Below are positions 4,946-11,356 of a DNA stretch of 11,893 bases, in pieces. Both the position numbers and the translations under genes were made by a program. Numbering within the stretch: the stretch's first letter is position 1; each line of letters starts with the position of its first letter. The notes under the pieces are model-generated. The model was not told the DNA's origin, searched no databases, and saw nothing but the letters and a program-made list of their open reading frames with translations. This DNA comes from Methanothrix sp. (lineage in GTDB: Archaea > Halobacteriota > Methanosarcinia > Methanotrichales > Methanotrichaceae): positions 1 to 11,893 of the forward strand of contig WOYM01000123.1 of assembly GCA_011620785.1 (NCBI GenBank), written 5' to 3'.

Positions 4946-7090
4946 ATGCTTGATCGTCACATAGAAAGGATAGCTTCGGAGCTATCGCTCGACTGGAGGG
5001 CGGTAGGGGCTGTCTCGGAGCTTCTTGATGGCGGCGCGACCCTGCCGTTCATCGCCCGGTACCGGAAAGAGGCCACGGGAGATCTGGATGAGGTAGCCAT
5101 CGGCAAGATCCGCGACAGCCTCAACCGCTCCAGACTGATGGATGAAAGGAGAATAGCAATCATTCGCTCTTTGGCCAGGCAGGATCAGCTGACCGCCGAG
5201 ATCGAGGAGAAGCTATCGAAGGCTGTAAGCTTGGCGGAGCTGGAGGATATCTATCTTCCCTTCCGGCCCAAGAGACGAACCCGGGCTATGGTGGCCAAAG
5301 AGCGCGGCCTGGAGCCCCTGGCCCGGATCATCTTCGCTCAGGATGAGAGAGAACGGGATCCTGAAGAGGAGGCTGCCCTCTATATCGATCCCGAAAAGGG
5401 CGTATCATCGGTCCATGAGGCTCTCCAGGGGGCAATGGACATAATGGCCGAATGGATCAGCGAGGATATTCGTGCCCGATCTGAATTGAGATCCCTCTTC
5501 TGGTCCTCGGGCGTCCTGCATAGCCGGGCGAAGGCCGGGACTGCTCATCCGGAGGAGGGCAAGTTCAGGGACTATCTGGAGCTTTCCGAGCCCATCGCCC
5601 GCATGAGTTCCCACCGTCTGCTGGCCGCCCTCCGAGGGGCTAAGAGGGGGGTGTTCAGCCTGCATCTGGCAGTGAACGAAGAGGAAGCCCTGGCGGTCTT
5701 AGAGGAGATATTAATTAAGGGGGACGGCCCGGCATCCGGCCTGGTCATGGCTGCCGCCCAGGACTCTTTTCGCAGGCTTCTTGCCCCGTCCCTTGAGACG
5801 GAGACGATGTCTGTAGCCCGCCAGCGGGCGGAGGAGAAGGCGATAGAGATCTTTGCCGATAACCTACGCCAGCTTCTCTTAGAGCCGCCCCTGGGCAGAA
5901 GGTGCGTCCTGGCGGTGGACCCGGGTTTTCGCACCGGCTGCAAGCTGGTGGTGCTCGACCCCCTGGGCAGGCTGATCAAGAGCGATGTGATATACCCTCA
6001 TGAGCCTCATAATAAGACCCGAGAGGCGGGGGCAAAGGTGGCCAGGATCTGCCAGGAATATGATGTGGAGGTGATCGCAGTGGGCAACGGCACTGCTGGC
6101 AGGGAGACGGAATCATTTTTTCACAGGCTCAATCTGCCCCGGAGCATATCGATAGTTCCTGTCAATGAGTCGGGAGCCTCGGTCTATTCCACCTCCGCAA
6201 GAGCGCGGAGCGAGTTTCCGGATCAGGATGCCACAGTGCGTGGTGCCGTCTCCATAGGCAGGCGGCTGCAGGATCCTCTGGCAGAGCTGGTCAAGATCGA
6301 GCCCAAGGCTATTGGTGTCGGCCAGTACCAGCATGACGTGGACCCATCAAGCCTTGGCCGCTCTTTAGACGATGTGGTGGCGGCCTGCGTGAATCAGGTG
6401 GGAGTGGATGTTAATGCCGCGAGCATTGAGCTTTTGGCCCGGGTCTCCGGCCTGGGGCCGAAGCTGGCAGAGGCAGTGGTGAGATACAGAAATGAGCACG
6501 GACCGTTCCGCTCCCGCCGGGATCTGCTGTCTGTCCCCCGCCTGGGGCCGAAGGCCTTCGAGCAGGCGGCGGGATTTCTGCGCATTCACGATGGGGACAA
6601 TCCACTGGACCGCACGGCCGTGCATCCAGAGAGATATCCGATTGTGGAGAGGATGGCAAAGGATCTCAGGGTCTCTATCAGCGAGCTGGTGGAGAACAAA
6701 GAGCTACTGTCGGGACTGAATCTGGAGGACTACATGAACGAGGAGGAGGGCGTCGGCCTCTGCACCCTTCAGGACATAATAAATGAGCTCTTCCGGCCGG
6801 GGAGAGATCCACGCCGGGAGTACGAGGCCTTCAGCTTTGCTCCGGGCATAAAAGAGATCGGCGACCTCCAGGTGGGAATGAGCCTTCCCGGCATCGTGAC
6901 CAATGTCACCTCCTTTGGAGCCTTTGTGGACGTGGGTGTGCATCAGGATGGTCTGGTGCACAAAAGCGAGCTGGCCAGCGGTTTTGTGCCGGTGCCAGGG
7001 GACGTAGTGAAGGTCAGGCAGAAGGTCATGGTGAAGGTGCTGGATGTGGATCTTGAGCGGAAGAGAATTGCGCTATCCTTAAAGAGATGA
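4946..7090 (+). CDS. tex: Tex-family S1 RNA-binding protein
   Basis: This 714-residue protein has the full Tex layout. The N-terminal helical region carries the family signature (LPFIARYRKEATGDLDE, then DIYLPFRPKRRTRA). A YqgF/RNase H-like domain follows near residue 320 (VLAVDPGFRTGCKLVVLD). Then come two helix-hairpin-helix segments at about 490-550 (SGLGPKLAEAVV and VPRLGPKAFEQAA) and a C-terminal S1 domain at about 640-712 (GIVTNVTSFGAFVDVG). Tex binds nucleic acids and is linked to transcription in bacteria; eukaryotic Spt6 is a relative. The family is widespread in bacteria and patchy in archaea. I use ATG 4946, where the family's N terminus begins. The open frame runs back to 4820, but those extra residues overlap csp and look non-coding. 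No clear ribosome-binding site precedes 4946. A TATA-like CATAAAAG lies near 4889. Confidence 0.93.
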   Translation: MLDRHIERIASELSLDWRAVGAVSELLDGGATLPFIARYRKEATGDLDEVAIGKIRDSLNRSRLMDERRIAIIRSLARQDQLTAEIEEKLSKAVSLAELEDIYLPFRPKRRTRAMVAKERGLEPLARIIFAQDERERDPEEEAALYIDPEKGVSSVHEALQGAMDIMAEWISEDIRARSELRSLFWSSGVLHSRAKAGTAHPEEGKFRDYLELSEPIARMSSHRLLAALRGAKRGVFSLHLAVNEEEALAVLEEILIKGDGPASGLVMAAAQDSFRRLLAPSLETETMSVARQRAEEKAIEIFADNLRQLLLEPPLGRRCVLAVDPGFRTGCKLVVLDPLGRLIKSDVIYPHEPHNKTREAGAKVARICQEYDVEVIAVGNGTAGRETESFFHRLNLPRSISIVPVNESGASVYSTSARARSEFPDQDATVRGAVSIGRRLQDPLAELVKIEPKAIGVGQYQHDVDPSSLGRSLDDVVAACVNQVGVDVNAASIELLARVSGLGPKLAEAVVRYRNEHGPFRSRRDLLSVPRLGPKAFEQAAGFLRIHDGDNPLDRTAVHPERYPIVERMAKDLRVSISELVENKELLSGLNLEDYMNEEEGVGLCTLQDIINELFRPGRDPRREYEAFSFAPGIKEIGDLQVGMSLPGIVTNVTSFGAFVDVGVHQDGLVHKSELASGFVPVPGDVVKVRQKVMVKVLDVDLERKRIALSLKR

Positions 7091-7092
7091 AC

Positions 7093-7106
7093 AGGACCCC
7101 TGTCCT
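7093..7106 (+). terminator. Short hairpin just after tex
   Basis: AGGAC (7093-7097) and GTCCT (7102-7106) form a perfect 5-bp hairpin with a 4-base loop, three bases after the tex stop. T-rich stretches follow at 7138-7158, inside the end of the convergent gene. A weak candidate for the tex transcript end. Confidence 0.3.
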
Positions 7107-7131
7107 ACCGATCTTAAGCCTTGATCAGACC

Positions 7132-7677
7132 CTACCACTTCTTTTTATCTTTTATCTCATCCATGAGCTGGTTCCATCTCTTCGCTTCGCTGACTTTCTG
7201 ACGGATCAGCTCTTCTGTCACATCCTCTGAGCTGGACATGTGCTCTTTCTTTTTAAGTAGATCCTTTAAGTCCAGGATTGCTCTTATTATGCCCGCTGCC
7301 TCATCATGGATCTGTATTGCCTGCTTTGTGGTGAGCGTATTTTCTTTAAGGGCATCCTCTTCGATCCTCTCTTTTTTCTGCAGGATATCGATTAGCTCTT
7401 CAATCTGCTGCCGCTCTTGCTCTGTGATCTCCAACTCATTTATCAACCTCCAGATAAGATGATGCAGCTCTATCCTTCCCTGGCTGCTATGGACTTCGGC
7501 TGGCATATCGCTATCAGTCTGATGGAACTTTTCCATCTCCAGCCTCAATTGGCTCTTATCTACCATCAGCTCTTGTGGTTCTTTTACACCTACCCATACC
7601 AGAGCGTGATGGAGGCTGGCAACCAGCTTCTTGCGCTCTTCATCAGTCAGATAGTCTTTGAGATCTGTCCCATTCAT
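7132..7677 (-). CDS. Archaeal coiled-coil protein, DUF5788-like
   Basis: This 181-residue soluble protein is highly charged and almost entirely helical. It has no signal peptide or membrane segment, and a long Glu/Lys/Gln-rich helix or coiled coil runs from about 80 to 150. The layout resembles the archaeal family I remember as DUF5788: an N-terminal LVASLHHALVWVGVKEP segment, a central acidic helix pair, and a C-terminal KVSEAKRWNQLMDEI ending. That match is from memory and not verified. It follows pyrF on the same strand. From ATG 7677 it starts 13 bases after the pyrF stop; from the in-frame ATG at 7701 it would overlap pyrF by 11 bases. Neither start has a strong ribosome-binding site. 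Open frame upstream of 7701 lies inside pyrF and is not credible. Co-transcription with pyrF is likely, but function is unknown. Confidence 0.75.
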   Translation of the reverse strand: MNGTDLKDYLTDEERKKLVASLHHALVWVGVKEPQELMVDKSQLRLEMEKFHQTDSDMPAEVHSSQGRIELHHLIWRLINELEITEQERQQIEELIDILQKKERIEEDALKENTLTTKQAIQIHDEAAGIIRAILDLKDLLKKKEHMSSSEDVTEELIRQKVSEAKRWNQLMDEIKDKKKW

Positions 7678-7690
7678 AGTGTCTCTTTTC

Positions 7691-8353
7691 TCAAATTTCA
7701 TTGGAATAATTTGATTGAATTTGATCCAGAAGCTCCTTTGTGCTGGCCAGAGGATCTGCGCTCCCATAGACCGCCCTTCCCACAATCAGATAGTCCGCTC
7801 CCGCCTGCAGAGCCTGTCCGGCTGAGCCGCCCTGAGCTCCTATCCCAGGAGAGATGATGAGCTTGTCTACGATTATCGAGCGGATAAGCCTTATCCTCTC
7901 CGGGCGGGTGGCGGGGGCTACGACGCCGCTGGCTCCTGACTCCACTGCCAGCCGGGCCATCCTCTCCGCCAGAGGGGCCATGAACTGCTCTGCGCCGGGG
8001 TGGCTCATCTCCGTGACCACAAACAGGTCGGCGCCAAAGCTCTCAGCGCAATCGGCACAGGCAACCAGGGAGTCCTTTCCAGGAAAGGCCTGGGCGATTA
8101 TGGCGTCAGCGCCCGCACCCAGCACCGCTTCGCATATCAGACGGTTGGTATTGGGAGTATCAGCGATCTTCAGGTCGGCGATGACCGGGGAGATGGAGCT
8201 GATCTCCTCCACTATCCCCAGGCCGGCATGGAGGATGAGGGGATAGCCGACCTTGATGGCATCGAAGTGATCAACGAGCAGCTCCGTTAAGTTTAAGGCT
8301 TTATCTCGGGAAACCACGTCCAGCGCCAGGATCAAAGAGTTCTTTTTTTTCAT
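7691..8353 (-). CDS. pyrF: Orotidine 5'-phosphate decarboxylase
   Basis: This enzyme converts orotidine 5'-phosphate to UMP, the last step of de novo pyrimidine synthesis, in the cytosol. The 220-residue protein has the usual archaeal length and all expected motifs. These are LALD (D12), KVG (K34), the catalytic DLKIADTPNT (D60, K62, D65), the phosphate-binding PGIGAQGG (169-176) and VGRAVY (191-196, R193). The chain is a single TIM barrel and looks intact. The ATG at 8353 is preceded by GGTGG (8365-8369) about 11 bases upstream, which is long for a ribosome-binding site. No other pyr gene is visible in the window. The coiled-coil gene at 7132 follows directly, probably in the same transcript. 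Confidence 0.96.
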   Translation of the reverse strand: MKKKNSLILALDVVSRDKALNLTELLVDHFDAIKVGYPLILHAGLGIVEEISSISPVIADLKIADTPNTNRLICEAVLGAGADAIIAQAFPGKDSLVACADCAESFGADLFVVTEMSHPGAEQFMAPLAERMARLAVESGASGVVAPATRPERIRLIRSIIVDKLIISPGIGAQGGSAGQALQAGADYLIVGRAVYGSADPLASTKELLDQIQSNYSNEI

Positions 8354-8359
8354 TTTAAT

Positions 8360-8434
8360 TCATATCCACCTATACATTCATCTCCTCTGGTATTTATTCC
8401 TTTCATGCTAGAGGGCGTCGGGAAAGTATATAAC
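8360..8434 (-). promoter_or_regulatory. pyrF promoter and leader with possible mini-ORF
   Basis: On the minus strand TTATATAC, from a TATATA core at 8427-8432, could place transcription start near 8403, giving a leader of about 50 bases. A second TATA-like AATAAATA (8392-8399) would start it near 8370. The leader has a strong ribosome-binding site, GAGGAG (8387-8382), four bases before ATG TAT AGG TGG ATA TGA (8377-8360). That is a five-residue mini-ORF ending seven bases before the pyrF ATG. Confidence 0.35.
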
Positions 8435-9047
8435 TTTTACCAATTTAACTTAATGTTCGTCAATAATTAGTTCTGCATTAGAAATATACGTTATGCTGCG
8501 AAGCATTTAAAAAATCTTCCTGAGACAATGTTCCGTTCAGCAATAGTCCAGTACCTGATGAACTGCGGTTAATGTTAAGAGGCTTGCAAATGTTCTCGGT
8601 AGCGGATGCTGTCTAAAAGCCTGCTAAAAGTCGAGGAAATTGTGATAATATTGAGCATTATCTTGGAGGATTGGTGCCTATTTTAGAAAATGATTCCTAC
8701 TATTCTCAATAATTCTCAAAATTCCGTTCCAAAGGACTAAAATCAAGGGCTAAACCGACGCCCTCCCTCCATTAGATATGACACAGTATGCAAACTTTTC
8801 AATCTTCCCGCTGGCTCTGTTTCCTGCGTATGCATGAGGCCATGCGTGCGAGCAGCTCTGCAATCAGGTGGATTGCGAACTTGAGGGGCTAAAGGGGGCA
8901 ATTTGGCAAGAGGGCAGAACTGCGAAGAAGGAGCGCGCTTTGGGCTGGGCACAGCTGGCATAGAAATCAATTCGATCATAAACTATAAATCCCAAAAATT
9001 ATGCAGTACTAAAATAGGTATACCAAAAGATATTTAGGATGATATGA
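8435..9047. other. Gene-poor intergenic stretch between pyrF and the SNase-like gene
   Basis: No intact gene is supported here. The left part (to about 8740) is AT-rich. It includes a short ATGCT-GCGA-AGCAT hairpin (8493-8506) followed by TTTAAAAAA, and a coding-like frame broken by a stop (8524-8688). The direct repeat ATTCTCAA occurs at 8702-8709 and 8712-8719. The right part (about 8746-8960) is visibly richer in G and C and has several stems. CTATAAAT near 8983-8990 can serve as a TATA box for the SNase-like gene or, read the other way, for a leftward transcript. Confidence 0.5.
8824..8876. other. Consecutive strong hairpins, candidate structured RNA
   Basis: CGTATGCATG (8827-8836) pairs with CATGCGTGCG (8841-8850) through ten base pairs, two of them G-U, with a 4-base loop. 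CTG (8824-8826) and CAG (8853-8855) extend it past a 2-base bulge. GCAATC (8860-8865) and GATTGC (8871-8876) form a second perfect stem immediately after. It does not resemble RNase P RNA, SRP RNA, tRNA or box C/D RNA as I know them. Strand and transcription are unknown. Confidence 0.3.
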
Positions 9048-9905
9048 ATGGCGTTCTTTTTGATAAAGGGGACATTTCACGTCAAGGGCTATAGCCCTGA
9101 TGGCGACTCAATCCGCTTTCGGGCCAGGAATCCTGATAACTGGAAGAAGCTCTCCGGCCCGGCGGCGGAATTGAATGCTCGCGGCCATGCCCAGCTGCGC
9201 GTTGAGGGGGTGGACGCCCTAGAGACCCACTATCAGGGATACCACCAGCCCATGAAGCTGGCGAGAGCAGCCTGCCGGTATCTGCTATCATATCTGGGAA
9301 TCGATGAGGTGGTGTGGGATGAGAGCCAGAGCAGGGTGATCAAAGCTCAGGACGGGACCGAGGGCTATATCCTGGCCAGGAGCACAGAGGCAAACCGGCG
9401 GCCTGTAGCCTTCGTCTTTGCCGGCGGAATCGAACATAGGGACGGCTCTGAGGTCATCCTGGATGAGTCGATACTGAATCGGAGCCTCAACTACGGCCTC
9501 ATTGCTCGTGGCCTGGCCTATCCCACCTATTACAACGGCCTCTTCTCCGACCTTCGCCTCCCCCTGACCCGGGCCATGGCCAGTGCCAGGTCCGAGAGAC
9601 GGGGGATATGGCCATGCGACCTGACCACAAAAGGCTTCTCTGTGCCGAGCCTGGAGCCCCTCACCGAGAATGTGGTGATCCTCCCCAAGCTCTTCCGCCG
9701 CCTGGTGGACTACATGGGAGACGGAGGTATGATGGACGGATTCCGGGCTCACCTGCAGGCCCGATGCGAGCCCCTGGTCAGAGTGTCTCAGGTCCACTTC
9801 ACCCGGCTGGACGCGGTGGTCGATGTGAAAGGAGATCGGGTCAGATTGATCGAGTCCCCGGAGAACCTGATATTCCTGGACAAGGTGCTGTGCAAGAAGA
9901 GCTAA
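9048..9905 (+). CDS. SNase-like (micrococcal nuclease family) protein
   Basis: This 285-residue protein carries a staphylococcal-nuclease fold. PDGDSIRF (17-24) is the metal-binding strand. RVEGVDALE (51-59) aligns with RLIGIDAPE of the family, placing R51, D56 and E59 at the catalytic Arg, Ca-binding Asp and general-base Glu with the family's exact spacing. RPVAFVF (118-124) probably supplies the second catalytic Arg (R118). RGLAY (154-158) and RRGIW (184-188) complete the domain. Two inserts and a C-terminal extension of about 90 residues (196-285) have no recognised motif. No signal peptide or membrane anchor is evident, so it is probably intracellular. The ATG at 9048 follows AGGATGAT (9036-9043), a plausible ribosome-binding site. 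The natural substrate is unknown; nuclease activity is expected from the conserved residues. Confidence 0.82.
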   Translation: MAFFLIKGTFHVKGYSPDGDSIRFRARNPDNWKKLSGPAAELNARGHAQLRVEGVDALETHYQGYHQPMKLARAACRYLLSYLGIDEVVWDESQSRVIKAQDGTEGYILARSTEANRRPVAFVFAGGIEHRDGSEVILDESILNRSLNYGLIARGLAYPTYYNGLFSDLRLPLTRAMASARSERRGIWPCDLTTKGFSVPSLEPLTENVVILPKLFRRLVDYMGDGGMMDGFRAHLQARCEPLVRVSQVHFTRLDAVVDVKGDRVRLIESPENLIFLDKVLCKKS

Positions 9906-9968
9906 ATAGGCCATTATTCAGAGCTTGGTCGCAGCCTGAATTCCTTCCCGGGAGATCTCAATCAAAGC

Positions 9969-9975
9969 TATTTAT
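9969..9975 (+). promoter_or_regulatory. TATA box of the CoA-binding protein gene
   Basis: TATTTAT is centred 28 bases before the ATG at 10000, and no ribosome-binding site lies between. The usual archaeal spacing puts the transcript start at or next to the ATG, a leaderless mRNA. Confidence 0.5.
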
Positions 9976-9999
9976 CCTATCCCAGCCATATCAGATCTC

Positions 10000-10416
10000 A
10001 TGCCCATACTCAGAGATGACAAAGACCTGAAAGATGCCCTCACCAGCTGCCGCACCATCTGTGTGGTCGGCATCTCTCCTGACCCATACAAGCCCAGCTA
10101 CTTCGTATCCGAGGTCCTGAAAAGGCACGGCTTCAAGCTCTATCTGGTCAATCCCAACTGCGCCGGCCAGACCATCCTGGGCGAGAAGGTCTTAGCCTCC
10201 ATCCAGGATGTCCCGGAGGATATCGATATCATCGACGTCTTCCGCCGGCCCTCTGCCGTCCCCGCCCTGGCCGAGGAGGCGAAGAAGAAGGGCTTTGGGG
10301 TATTCTGGATGCAGCCGGGAACAGAGAGCCCGGAGGCCATAAAGCATCTGGATCGAGAGGGATACCGGGTGGTTGCGGGAAGGTGCGCAAAGATAGAGTC
10401 TAACAGACTGCTTTGA
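10000..10416 (+). CDS. CoA-binding domain protein (COG1832/YccU-like)
   Basis: This 138-residue protein consists of one Rossmann-fold CoA-binding domain of the kind found alone in bacteria (YccU) and archaea. The motifs are VVGISPDPYKPS (22-33), VNPNC (50-54), DVFRRP (79-84), WMQPG (103-107) and the C-terminal GRCAKIES (127-134). These belong to the nucleotide-binding half of succinyl-CoA synthetase alpha subunits, but the ligase parts are missing. It probably binds CoA or a CoA derivative in the cytosol; the reaction, if any, is unknown. The start is set by the family N terminus and by the TATA box 28 bases upstream. It stands alone, 94 bases after the SNase-like gene. Confidence 0.88.
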   Translation: MPILRDDKDLKDALTSCRTICVVGISPDPYKPSYFVSEVLKRHGFKLYLVNPNCAGQTILGEKVLASIQDVPEDIDIIDVFRRPSAVPALAEEAKKKGFGVFWMQPGTESPEAIKHLDREGYRVVAGRCAKIESNRLL

Positions 10417-10429
10417 TTTATTTAAAAAA

Positions 10430-10540
10430 TTACAAGGAAGAAGAGATCGCAATTGGCTTTATCGATGAAGCCAGGCCGCAGAATACAGCGAACACGGTCA
10501 AGACCTCAAATGATGCATATCGGGCGATAGTGGCTATCAT
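10430..10540 (-). CDS. Candidate 36-residue membrane peptide
   Basis: A short reading frame starts MIATIARYASFEVL and continues TVFAVFCGLASSI, with a C-terminal tail KPIAISSSL. The segment from about residue 12 to 27 is hydrophobic enough for one membrane helix. On this strand TTTTTATA (10573-10566) is centred about 29 bases before the ATG, the spacing expected for a leaderless archaeal mRNA. No larger reading frame competes for this stretch. The same box reads as TATAAAAA on the other strand and could serve the gene at 10649 instead. The family is not recognised. Confidence 0.4.
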   Translation of the reverse strand: MIATIARYASFEVLTVFAVFCGLASSIKPIAISSSL

Positions 10541-10648
10541 ATAATAGGTGCAGATTCCAGTGTACTATAAAAAGCCCCTGGATTGCCCTCCCCAGAAATC
10601 ATCATTCTGTCTTTTGTATCTTAAACTTACACGTAGTAGATTCCCATT

Positions 10649-10873
10649 ATGGCAGGAGTCTTCGAGCAGCTCACCAGGCGTCATAAAAGGGCAGGGGTTC
10701 ATGGAAGCCTTGAGGCAATGGAACTGGAGGCAGCAATAGAGATCCTGGCAGAAGTATTCAGAATCAACCTGGAGGAGGTGGAAGATATGATCTCCAGCCG
10801 CCTGCCGGAGGTACAAACCGGGGCCCGCCAGGAAGAGGGACTGTGGCCGCAGGAGTTCTGGCTGGAGAGGTAA
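10649..10873 (+). CDS. Small acidic helical protein of unknown function
   Basis: This 74-residue soluble protein has a basic N terminus (RRHKRAG, 10-16), a long amphipathic acidic helix (MELEAAIEILAEVFRINLEEVEDMI, described by positions 24-48) and an aromatic C terminus (LWPQEFWLER, 65-74). It has no signal peptide, cysteine or membrane segment. The family is not recognised. Coding character is better than in the overlapping frames on the other strand. No ribosome-binding site precedes the ATG. A weak TATA-like TCTTAAAC centred near 10622 would allow a leaderless message. A T6 tract follows the stop codon. Confidence 0.6.
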   Translation: MAGVFEQLTRRHKRAGVHGSLEAMELEAAIEILAEVFRINLEEVEDMISSRLPEVQTGARQEEGLWPQEFWLER

Positions 10874-10877
10874 AGCA

Positions 10878-10883
10878 TTTTTT
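10878..10883 (+). terminator. T6 tract after the small acidic protein gene
   Basis: TTTTTT begins five bases after the stop at 10873. Oligo-T tracts are the core archaeal termination signal. Nothing else is clear in 10884-11009 except short inverted repeats. Confidence 0.45.
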
Positions 10884-11009
10884 GCAGAGCAATCGGCCAG
10901 GACAACAGATCATGCGTTTCCGGACAGGTCAATTGAGGCCAGCCCTTCCGGCGGGCCATATAGCAGCCGATCAACGATCTGCTTTCCCTTGCGCAGCCGC
11001 CAGAATATG

Positions 11010-11213
11010 CTAGCTGCGACCCATCAGCCGATCTACTGCCAGAAACAGCACCACCCCAACGGCAAGGAAAAGAAGAGCGAGCATCCACCAGGGCAGAAAG
11101 GCCACCACAATAATCCTGAGCCGGGAGAGGATAAACCATAACACAAACAGGGCAACGATCGCAAGCACTAGAGCGTAGAGACGCTCCTTTGTCCTACCGA
11201 CCATACCTGGCAT
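11010..11213 (-). CDS. Small two-helix membrane protein
   Basis: This 67-residue protein has a basic N terminus (GRTKER) and two hydrophobic segments: about 12-30 (LYALVLAIVALFVLWFILS) and about 42-60, joined by RLRIIVVAFLPW. It ends in a short basic tail, DRLMGRS. It is an integral membrane protein of unknown family. Two starts are possible: ATG 11213 and the in-frame ATG 11204, three codons later. The TATA box (ATATAAAT, 11226-11233) is centred about 26 bases from 11204 but only about 17 from 11213. A leaderless transcript would therefore favour 11204. An 18-base palindrome overlaps the promoter. Confidence 0.65.
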   Translation of the reverse strand: MPGMVGRTKERLYALVLAIVALFVLWFILSRLRIIVVAFLPWWMLALLFLAVGVVLFLAVDRLMGRS

Positions 11214-11233
11214 ATATGATCAATCATATAAAT
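11213..11233 (-). promoter_or_regulatory. Palindrome overlapping TATA box of the two-helix membrane gene
   Basis: TATATGAT (11213-11220) and ATCATATA (11223-11230) are exact 8-base inverted repeats separated by two bases. The right arm overlaps the TATA box (11226-11233). This geometry is typical of an operator at which a dimeric regulator would block TBP or polymerase. Confidence 0.45.
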
Positions 11234-11325
11234 AGGTGATCTAATCATTTATAGAAAAGCAGGCAGAAGACCCCTCTCCTTTATGGGGGGATGAATGCCG
11301 TGAGTTCTTCAGTTAAGCTGTAAAA

Positions 11326-11336
11326 CTATATATATC
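11326..11336 (+). promoter_or_regulatory. TATA box of tnpB inside the inverted repeat
   Basis: CTATATATATC lies in the spacer of the inverted repeat and is centred about 26 bases before the tnpB ATG. This predicts a leaderless message. No ribosome-binding site lies before the ATG. Confidence 0.55.
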
Positions 11337-11356
11337 ATAACAGCTTAACTAGGTCT

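Noticed and set aside
7702..7785. Extended start at 7785 for the coiled-coil gene
   Set aside because: That part lies inside pyrF in another frame, while pyrF is intact and highly conserved there.
8743..8979. A 78-codon minus-strand frame in the GC-richer block
   Set aside because: Rich in Pro, Ser, Arg and His with no motif. It could begin at a predicted transcript start (8961), but the hairpins suggest RNA structure rather than protein.
10699..11139. A 146-codon minus-strand frame
   Set aside because: It overlaps the better-supported small genes at 10649-10873 and 11010-11213 and has a shadow-like composition.
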